The notes beneath the pieces were generated by a model, which was not told where the DNA came from, did not search any database, and worked only from the letters and a program-made list of their open reading frames with translations. DNA of 64,000 nt from Ectothiorhodospiraceae bacterium (GTDB lineage Bacteria > Pseudomonadota > Gammaproteobacteria > HK1): the NCBI GenBank assembly GCA_024234875.1, contig JACKNM010000005.1, positions 376,686-440,685 on the forward strand, given 5' to 3'. Shown one piece after another: positions 58,147 to 64,000 of the stretch. Each line of letters starts with the position of its first letter. Positions within the stretch are counted from its first letter, which is position 1. The translations under genes and the position numbers were made by a program.

Positions 58147-59163
58147 ATGTCCCAGTCGCCCGTCCGGCGCCTTGCCGGCGCCCTGCTCCTCGGCGTGCTC
58201 GCCGTCCCGGTCAGCGCGGCCGAGGTCAACGTCTACTCCTACCGTCAGCCGCACCTCATCCAGCCGATCCTCGACGAGTTCTCGAAGGAGACCGGAATCG
58301 AGGTCAACGTGGTGCACGCGAAGGAGGGTCTGGTCGAGCGGTTGCGACACGAGGGACGCAACAGCCCGGCCGACCTGATGCTCACGGTGGACATCGGGCG
58401 GTTGGTGGAGCTGGTCGAGGCCGACCTGGTGGCACCGGTGCAGACGCCGACGCTCACCGCCGACGTCCCGCCGCAGTACCGCGACCCCGAGGGCAAGTGG
58501 TACGGGCTCACCACTCGGGCGCGGGTCATCATCACCTCCAAGGAGCGGGTCGCCGAGGGCGCCATCCAGACCTACGAGGACCTCGCGGACCCGAGGTGGA
58601 AGGGCAAGATCTGCACCCGCAGCGGCAAGCACGACTACATGGTGGGGCTGTTCGCCTCGATGATCGCGCACCACGGCGAGGCCGACGCGCGGACCTGGCT
58701 CGAGGGCGTGAAGTCGAACCTCGCGCGGCGGCCGCAGGGCAACGACCGCGCCCAGGCGCGGGCGATCAAGGAGGGTGCCTGCGACGTGGCGGTGATCAAT
58801 ACCTATTACATCGGTAACATGCTCGAGGATCCGGAGCAGAAGGGTTGGGCCGAGGCGGTGCGTGTGGTCTACCCGAACCAGGCCGACCGTGGAGCCCACG
58901 TGAACATCAGCGGCATGGCCCTGACCAAGAGCGCCCCCAACCGCGACACCGCCATTCGGCTGATGGAGTTCCTCACCGGTGATCGTGCGCAGCAGATGTA
59001 TGCCGAGCGCAACGTCGAGTACCCGGTGAAGCCCGGGGTCGCGCTGGCGCCGCTGCTCGCCTCGTGGGGTGAGCTCAAGTCCGACGAGCTGGCGCTGACT
59101 GAGGTGGCGCGCTACCGCAGCGCGGCCTCGAAGCTGGTCGACATCGTCGGATATGACGACTGA
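58147..59163 (+). CDS. fbpA: Ferric iron ABC transporter periplasmic binding protein
   Basis: A 338-residue iron-binding protein of the FbpA/FutA/IdiA family. The signal peptide is 1-24 (cleavage near SAA). The mature protein starts VNVYSYRQPHLIQPILDEF. The Tyr pair for ferric iron is in INTYYIGNM, and TTRARVIITSKERV is typical. ATG 58147 has GGAGG upstream; the earlier in-frame ATG at 58084 lies inside the Fur box and is rejected. The permease gene overlaps its end by 11 bp. Confidence 0.93.
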   Translation: MSQSPVRRLAGALLLGVLAVPVSAAEVNVYSYRQPHLIQPILDEFSKETGIEVNVVHAKEGLVERLRHEGRNSPADLMLTVDIGRLVELVEADLVAPVQTPTLTADVPPQYRDPEGKWYGLTTRARVIITSKERVAEGAIQTYEDLADPRWKGKICTRSGKHDYMVGLFASMIAHHGEADARTWLEGVKSNLARRPQGNDRAQARAIKEGACDVAVINTYYIGNMLEDPEQKGWAEAVRVVYPNQADRGAHVNISGMALTKSAPNRDTAIRLMEFLTGDRAQQMYAERNVEYPVKPGVALAPLLASWGELKSDELALTEVARYRSAASKLVDIVGYDD

Positions 59164-60904
59164 GCTGGCGCCGACCGGAGCTCGCGCCGGGCCGCGGGTC
59201 CGGCGCGCCACCGGTGAGGCGTTCGACGCCTGGGGTATCGCCACCATCGCGGTCGCCGCGCTGGTGGCGATGCCGGTCGTGGTGGTGCCGCTCCTCGCCC
59301 TGTTTCCCTCCGAGAGCATCTGGGCGCACCTGGCGAGCACGGTACTGCCCGGCTACGTCACCACCACCGTCGAGCTGATGCTCGGCGTCGCCTGCGGCAC
59401 CCTCGCCATGGGTGTCGGCGCAGCCTGGCTGGTGACCATGTGCCGCTTTCCGGGCCGCCGCATCTTCGAGTGGGCGCTGCTGCTGCCGCTCGCGGTGCCG
59501 GCCTACGTCATCGCCTACGTCTACACCGACCTGTTGGAGTACGCCGGCCCGGTCCAGGGGGCGTTGCGCGCGGCGTTCGGTTGGCGCAGCGCCGCCGACT
59601 ACCACTTCCCCGAGATCCGCAGTCTCGAGGGGGCGGTGCTGATGTTGTCCCTGGTCCTCTATCCGTACGTCTACATGCTCGCGCGAGCGGCGTTCCTCGA
59701 GCAGTCGGTGAACATCCTCGACGCCGCCCGGAGCCTCGGGTGTGGGCCCTGGGGCGCGTTCCTGCGCGTCTCGTTGCCGATGGCGCGACCGGGCATCGTG
59801 GTCGGGCTGTCGCTGGCGATGATGGAGACCCTGAACGACTACGGCACGGTGTCGTTCTTCGCCGTGCGTACCCTGACCGCCGGCCTCTACGACGTCTGGT
59901 TGAACATGGGCAATCTCGGCGGCGCAGCCCAGATCGCGACCGTGATGTTGGCCTTCGTGGCGGTGCTGGTGGTGCTCGAGCGCGGCAGCCGACGGCGGCG
60001 GCGCCACTACCAGGGTGGGGATCGCATGGCCCGGTTGCCCGGCTATCGCCTGCGCGGGTGGCGCTGCTGGCTGGCCGTCTTCCTGTGCACCTTTCCCTTC
60101 GTCGCCGGCTTCCTGGTGCCGGCGCTGGTGCTCGCCAACCACGCCGTCGCCGAGCTGCCGGGGGGTTGGACGCCGCAGTTCCGGGGCTACGCGCTGAACA
60201 GCCTCGGTCTGTCCGCGGCGGCGGCGGTGGCCGCGGTATGCGCGAGCCTGCTCGTCAGCTATCGCCGACGGTTGCGACCGAATGCCTGGCTCACCCTCGC
60301 CACCCGCGTCGCCGGGCTCGGCTACGCGGTCCCCGGTGCGGTGCTGGCAATCGGTGTGCTGGTGCCACTCGCCGCCTTCGACAACGCCCTCGACGCGCTG
60401 GCGCGGGAGTGGCTCGGAATGTCGACCGGGTTGCTCCTGAGCGGCACCGTGGTGGCGCTCCTCCTCGCCTATGTCGTGCGTTTCCTCGCCGTCTCGATGG
60501 GCGCGGTGGAGGCGAGCCTCGCGCGGGTCACACCGAGCATGGACATGGCCTCGCGCACCCTCGGCCATGGCCCGGGCGCGACCTTTCGGCGCGTCCACCT
60601 GCCGCTCGTCCGTGGCGGTGTGCTGACCGCCGCCCTGGTGGTCTTCGTCGACTCGATGAAGGAGCTTCCGGCGACCCTGATCCTGCGCCCGTTCGACTTC
60701 GACACCCTGGCGACTCACGTCTACCAGTTCGCCTCGGACGAGCAGATCGAGCGGGCGAGCCTCGGGGCGCTGCTGATCGTGCTGGCCGGCCTGGCTCCGG
60801 TCATCGTCCTCAGCCGGACCATTGCGGCCACGCGCGCGCTGGAGGAGCATGCCGGGACGGTGCAGGCGCCGGCTCCGGCGGTCATCGAGAGCGTGCGCGC
60901 GTGA
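59153..60904 (+). CDS. fbpB: Ferric iron ABC transporter permease (fused two-domain)
   Basis: A 583-residue permease with about twelve transmembrane segments in two homologous halves. The ATPase-contact (EAA) loops are at DAARSLGCGPWGAFLRVSLP and ASRTLGHGPGATFRRVHLP, one per half. This double-domain form is usual for FbpB/SfuB. It overlaps fbpA by 11 bp. No fbpC ATPase gene follows; the next gene is fur, so the ATPase must be encoded elsewhere or shared with another transporter. Confidence 0.93.
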   Translation: MTTELAPTGARAGPRVRRATGEAFDAWGIATIAVAALVAMPVVVVPLLALFPSESIWAHLASTVLPGYVTTTVELMLGVACGTLAMGVGAAWLVTMCRFPGRRIFEWALLLPLAVPAYVIAYVYTDLLEYAGPVQGALRAAFGWRSAADYHFPEIRSLEGAVLMLSLVLYPYVYMLARAAFLEQSVNILDAARSLGCGPWGAFLRVSLPMARPGIVVGLSLAMMETLNDYGTVSFFAVRTLTAGLYDVWLNMGNLGGAAQIATVMLAFVAVLVVLERGSRRRRRHYQGGDRMARLPGYRLRGWRCWLAVFLCTFPFVAGFLVPALVLANHAVAELPGGWTPQFRGYALNSLGLSAAAAVAAVCASLLVSYRRRLRPNAWLTLATRVAGLGYAVPGAVLAIGVLVPLAAFDNALDALAREWLGMSTGLLLSGTVVALLLAYVVRFLAVSMGAVEASLARVTPSMDMASRTLGHGPGATFRRVHLPLVRGGVLTAALVVFVDSMKELPATLILRPFDFDTLATHVYQFASDEQIERASLGALLIVLAGLAPVIVLSRTIAATRALEEHAGTVQAPAPAVIESVRA

Positions 60905-60941
60905 TGTACGGTGCTGTGAGTAGACCGCCACTGGGGGCAAC

Positions 60942-61364
60942 GTGGACAACACGGATCTGAAGCGGCTCGGACTCAAGGCGACCGTGCCGAGGTTGCGCGT
61001 GCTCGACGTGCTGGAGGCGAATCGCGAGGGGCACATGAGCGCCGAGGACGTCTATCGGGCGTTGCTGGACGCGGGCGAGGAGGTCGGGCTCGCGACCGTC
61101 TATCGCGTCCTCACCCAGTTCGAGACCGCCGGGCTCGTGATCCGCCACAACTTCGAGGGCCGGTCACTGTTCGAGCTGGACTCCGGCGAGCACCACGACC
61201 ACATCGTCTGCGTGCAGTGTGGCGAGATCATGGAGTTCTCGGACGCCACCATCGAGCGCCGTCAGGAACGCATCGCCGAGGAGCACGGCTTCAAGATCAG
61301 CGACCACGCGCTGGTGATCTACGGCGAGTGCGTCAAGCCGCGCTGCCCGCGACGCCCTTCCTGA
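60942..61364 (+). CDS. fur: Ferric uptake regulator Fur
   Basis: An iron-sensing repressor of 140 residues. The winged helix lies at about 33-66 (SAEDVYRALL, ATVYRVLTQFE). Metal sites include His84, His85, His87, the zinc pair Cys90-x-x-Cys93 (CVQCGEIMEF) and Cys130/Cys135 at the C-terminus. GTG 60942 is preceded by GGGGGCA. It lies directly after fbpAB, whose promoter has a Fur box, giving a local feedback loop. Its 3' end overlaps the convergent moeB-like gene by 32 bp. Confidence 0.95.
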   Translation: MDNTDLKRLGLKATVPRLRVLDVLEANREGHMSAEDVYRALLDAGEEVGLATVYRVLTQFETAGLVIRHNFEGRSLFELDSGEHHDHIVCVQCGEIMEFSDATIERRQERIAEEHGFKISDHALVIYGECVKPRCPRRPS

Positions 61365-62106
61365 CCGAGCACACGGGGCAGGCCGGGTCGCGACGCAGGC
61401 GTAGCGTGCGCAGATCCATGTCGAGCCCGTCGACCACCACCACCCGACCGACCAACGGCTCGCCGGCGCCGGTGAGCACCTTCAACGTCTCGACCGCCTG
61501 CATGCTGCCGATCATGCCCACCAGCGGCGCGAGCACGCCGACACGCGAGCACGGCTCGGCCTCCGGGCCGCCCTCGTCACCGTAGAGACACCGATAGCAC
61601 GGGCTGTCCTCACGACGCGGGTCGAACACCGTGACCTGGCCCTCGAACCGGACTGCGGCTCCGGACACCAGCGGGGTGCCGGTGCGGAAGCAGGCGACGT
61701 TGAGCGCGAAGCGGGTCGCGAAGTTGTCGGTGCAGTCCGCCACCAGGTCGACCCGGCCGACCACCTCCTCGAGATCGTCGGCGTCGAGCGCGTAGGGCAA
61801 GGTCTCGACCCGGACCCCGGGGTTCAGGCGCCCGAGGCACCCCGCTGCCGACTCGACCTTGTCGCGGCCGACGTCCGGTGTGCCGTGTGCGATCTGACGC
61901 TGCAGGTTGGAGAGCTCGACGCGATCGTAGTCGGCGAGGACGAGCGTGCCGACTCCGGAGGCGGCGAGGTACATCGCCACCGGCGAGCCGAGCCCGCCGA
62001 GTCCGACCACCAGGACCCTGGCGTCGAGCAGCCGCTGTTGACCGGCCTCGCCGATCGGCCCGAGCAGGATGTGGCGGCCGTAGCGCTCGCGTTCGGTCTG
62101 GTCCAT
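61333..62106 (-). CDS. moeB: ThiF/MoeB-family adenylyltransferase
   Basis: It activates the C-terminus of a sulfur-carrier protein (MoaD or ThiS) by adenylation. The 257-residue E1-like protein has RYGRHILLGPIGEAGQQRL (8-26), the ATP loop VVGLGGLGSP, DRVELSNLQRQI and the zinc cysteines in CYRCLYG and CPVCSV. MoeB is favoured by the presence of other molybdenum-cofactor genes in the window, but ThiF is not excluded. ATG 62106 has a perfect AAGGAGG site. In this neighbourhood (prfA-prmC-moeB) the order is common in Gammaproteobacteria. Confidence 0.9.
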   Translation of the reverse strand: MDQTERERYGRHILLGPIGEAGQQRLLDARVLVVGLGGLGSPVAMYLAASGVGTLVLADYDRVELSNLQRQIAHGTPDVGRDKVESAAGCLGRLNPGVRVETLPYALDADDLEEVVGRVDLVADCTDNFATRFALNVACFRTGTPLVSGAAVRFEGQVTVFDPRREDSPCYRCLYGDEGGPEAEPCSRVGVLAPLVGMIGSMQAVETLKVLTGAGEPLVGRVVVVDGLDMDLRTLRLRRDPACPVCSVRKGVAGSAA

Positions 62107-62192
62107 CGAATCCTCCTTCGGCTCGGCCACTCTCCGGCGCGTGCCGGTGATGCGCAAGGGCTAGGTCTGCGAGACTGCAGGCCTTGCCGAGG

Positions 62193-63089
62193 TCAGCGGT
62201 GGGGCCAGGTCGCCTCGGTCACCCGCTCCAGCCCGGCCAGGTCGCGGTGGGTCCGCGGGCAGGCGTAACCGCGCGCAGTCAACAGCGCGCGCACCGCCAC
62301 GCCCTGGTCGTGCCCGTGCTCCAGCGCGAGCAGCCCGTCGGCGGCGAGGTGCCGGCAGGCCGTGTCGGCGATGCGAGCGAGGTCGCGCAGGCCGTCCGCG
62401 CCGGCGGCGAGGGCCTCGCGCGGCTCGTGGGCGAGGGCGACGTCCGTCGGCCAGTCGTCCTCCGCCACGTACGGTGGGTTCGCCGCGATCACCGCGAAGC
62501 GCACCGCCGGTGGCAGCGCAGCGCACCAGTCGCCGAGGCGCAGGGTCACGTTGGCGACACCGGTCCGGGCGAGGTTGCGGGCCGCGACCGCGAGCGCGCG
62601 GCGTGAGGCGTCGGTGGCGACCACGCGCGCACCTGGGCGCTCGGTGGCGACCGCCAGGGCCACCGCCCCGGTTCCGGTGCCGAGGTCGGCGATCGCCACC
62701 GCCCGCTCGCGCGGCACGCGCTCGAGGACGCGCTCGACCAGCAGCTCGGTCTCCGGTCGCGGCACCAGCGTGCCCGGCCCGGTCTCGAGGGTCAGCGACC
62801 AGAAGTCGCGCCGACCGACGACGTAGGCGACCGGCTCGCCGCTCGCGCGCCGACGGGCGAGGCGCAGCGCGTGGCTCGCGAGGCGGGGGGCGACGACCTC
62901 GGGACCGCTGCGGTACAGACCCGTCCGGTCGAGGCCGAGCGCGTGAGCGACCAGCACCTCGGCGTCGAGGCGCGGGCTATCCGAGGAGCCTCCGAGCGCG
63001 GCCTCGACGCGGCGCAACAGCTCGGCCGTGGTGGGCGACGGCTCGGCGGGGCGTTGCTCGCCATCACGCGCTGCGCACGGCACGGCCAC
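62193..63089 (-). CDS. prmC: Peptide chain release factor N5-glutamine methyltransferase PrmC
   Basis: It methylates the Gln of the GGQ motif in release factors RF1 and RF2. The protein has the N-terminal helical domain (LDAEVLVAHALGLDRTGLY), REFWS-like RRDFWSLTL, SAM motif IADLGTGTGAVALA and the substrate loop AANPPYVAEDDW. The start is uncertain: GTG 63089 is given, with GTG 63083 or a TTG at 63101 overlapping the prfA stop as alternatives. It is directly downstream of prfA, its substrate's gene. Confidence 0.92.
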   Translation of the reverse strand: MAVPCAARDGEQRPAEPSPTTAELLRRVEAALGGSSDSPRLDAEVLVAHALGLDRTGLYRSGPEVVAPRLASHALRLARRRASGEPVAYVVGRRDFWSLTLETGPGTLVPRPETELLVERVLERVPRERAVAIADLGTGTGAVALAVATERPGARVVATDASRRALAVAARNLARTGVANVTLRLGDWCAALPPAVRFAVIAANPPYVAEDDWPTDVALAHEPREALAAGADGLRDLARIADTACRHLAADGLLALEHGHDQGVAVRALLTARGYACPRTHRDLAGLERVTEATWPHR

Positions 63090-63097
63090 GGTCGCGG

Positions 63098-64000
63098 TCA
63101 ATCGGCGAGGGCGGCGAGCAACTCGGCCTGGTGCTCGGCCGCCAGCGGGTCGACGAGGGCGTCGAGATCGCCCTCCATCACCGCCTCCAGGCGGTACAGG
63201 GTGAGGCCGATGCGATGGTCGGTCACCCGCCCCTGCGGGAAGTTGTAGGTGCGCACGCGCTCGGAGCGGTCGCCGCTGCCGATGAGCCCACGCCGCACCC
63301 CGGCGCGCTCCGCGGCCTGGCGCGAGCGCTCGGCGTCGAGCAGCCGCGCGCGCAGCAGCGACATCGCCCGCGCGCGGTTCTTGTGCTGGGAGCGCTCGTC
63401 CTGGCACTCGACCACCGTCCCGGTCGGCAGGTGGGTGATGCGCACCGCGGAGTCGGTCTTGTTGACGTGCTGACCGCCGGCGCCCGAGGCGCGGTAGGTG
63501 TCGATGCGCAGCTCCGCCGGGTTGATCTCGATCTCCGACACCTCGTCGGCCTCCGGCAGCACCGCCACGGTGCAGGCCGAGGTGTGGATGCGGCCCTGGG
63601 ACTCGGTGGCCGGCACCCGCTGCACCCGGTGCCCGCCCGACTCGAACTTGAGCCGCGAGTAGGCACCACGGCCGTCGACGCGCGCGATCAGCTCCTTGTA
63701 GCCGCCGTGCTCGCCGTGGCTCGCGCTCACCACCTCCACCGCCCAGCCCTGGTCCTCGGCGTAGCGCGAGTACATCCGGAACAGGTCGCCGGCGAACAGC
63801 GCCGCCTCGTCGCCGCCGGTGCCGGCGCGGATCTCGAGGAAGACCCCGCGCTCGTCGGCGGGATCCACCGGTGCCAACAGGCCGCGAAGCTGCTGCTCGA
63901 GGCGGTCGCGCTCCTCGCTCGCCTCGTCGAGCTCCTGACGGGCGAGCTCGCGCAGCTCGCTGTCACTGTCGGCCAGCATCTCCCGCGCCGACGCCATGCG
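63098..64000 (-). CDS. prfA: Peptide chain release factor 1 (5' end outside window)
   Basis: RF1 ends translation at UAA and UAG. About 300 codons are present and roughly the first 60 residues lie beyond the right edge. The stop-codon-reading PAT motif in RVPATESQGRIHTS marks it as RF1 rather than RF2. The peptidyl-hydrolysis motif GAGGQHVNKTD is intact, and GTGGDEAALFAGDLFRMY and RVRTYNFPQGRVTDHRIG are as expected. The frame is open to position 64000 with no start visible that fits the family length. prmC follows and overlaps or abuts its end. Confidence 0.96.
   Translation of the reverse strand, partial: RMASAREMLADSDSELRELARQELDEASEERDRLEQQLRGLLAPVDPADERGVFLEIRAGTGGDEAALFAGDLFRMYSRYAEDQGWAVEVVSASHGEHGGYKELIARVDGRGAYSRLKFESGGHRVQRVPATESQGRIHTSACTVAVLPEADEVSEIEINPAELRIDTYRASGAGGQHVNKTDSAVRITHLPTGTVVECQDERSQHKNRARAMSLLRARLLDAERSRQAAERAGVRRGLIGSGDRSERVRTYNFPQGRVTDHRIGLTLYRLEAVMEGDLDALVDPLAAEHQAELLAALAD

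Noticed and set aside
1..64000. tRNA, rRNA, riboswitch or prophage genes
   Set aside because: I looked for cloverleaf ends, rRNA segments, integrase/terminase/capsid motifs and known riboswitch cores and saw none; a covariance-model search would be needed to exclude small RNAs.

Overview
The window is about 64 kb of very GC-rich chromosomal DNA (my estimate is about 70 % G+C). It most likely comes from a motile, respiring gammaproteobacterium; Chromatiales/Ectothiorhodospiraceae-like is my best guess. The basis is gene content and order: mobA, prfA-prmC-moeB, prlC, ubiD, a four-cysteine rpmE, and engB next to cytochrome c4 and dsbA. No rRNA, tRNA, CRISPR array, phage or complete insertion sequence is visible. 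Coding density is high and nearly all of the long antisense frames are GC artefacts.

Region 1 (1-12.6 kb): molybdenum-cofactor genes (possible moeA fragment, mobA, a variant fdhD), a MenA-type UbiA prenyltransferase, a methyltransferase, and a secreted intein-like (Hint) protein with Gly/Ser/Arg-rich linkers and nine 17-residue tandem repeats. Glutaryl-CoA dehydrogenase, a GST, small enzymes, a YbdK-type ligase and an amino-acid ABC transporter lacking permease genes follow. Region 2 (12.6-24 kb): a leftward cluster with succinate-semialdehyde dehydrogenase, hydroxyacid-oxoacid transhydrogenase, an acyl-CoA ligase and O-acetylhomoserine sulfhydrylase, which suggests 4-hydroxybutyrate use. Then come cysE, an orphan ParM-like actin, a flavodoxin-like protein and a frameshifted DUF2058 gene.

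Region 3 (23-35 kb): a protein-kinase-like gene and an FHA-domain gene flank a beta-hydroxyacid dehydrogenase. Two alkylation-repair glycosylases (tag, alkA-like), a zinc-sensing (CZB) soluble chemoreceptor, a CSS-EAL phosphodiesterase, an acyl-CoA synthetase and a divergent acuI-like reductase follow. Immediately after acuI, starting at its stop codon, sit two back-to-back short elements with terminal inverted repeats; each is flanked by CTGAG.

Region 4 (35.5-48.4 kb): a complete chemotaxis cluster: cheY, cheA, mcp, cheW, mcp, cheW, STAS, cheR, cheD, cheB, an MCP-like membrane protein, STAS. Sigma-28-type promoters precede cheY, the MCP-like gene and the distant CZB receptor. There is no cheZ, cheC or fliY here. 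The MCP-like protein carries a D-x-x-x-Q helix resembling the CheZ catalytic helix, and a C-terminal Glu-Leu-Phe tail that CheD shares. This is the most interesting candidate system in the window.

Region 5 (48.4-64 kb): dsbA, two c-type cytochromes, engB, then a gene-free 650 bp stretch with a hairpin array and a DnaA-box-like palindrome. rpmE, DUF3135, ubiD, xthA, an SH3 protein and prlC follow. Then come a Fur-box-controlled ferric iron transporter (binding protein plus fused permease, no ATPase), fur, moeB/thiF-like, prmC, and prfA running off the right edge.
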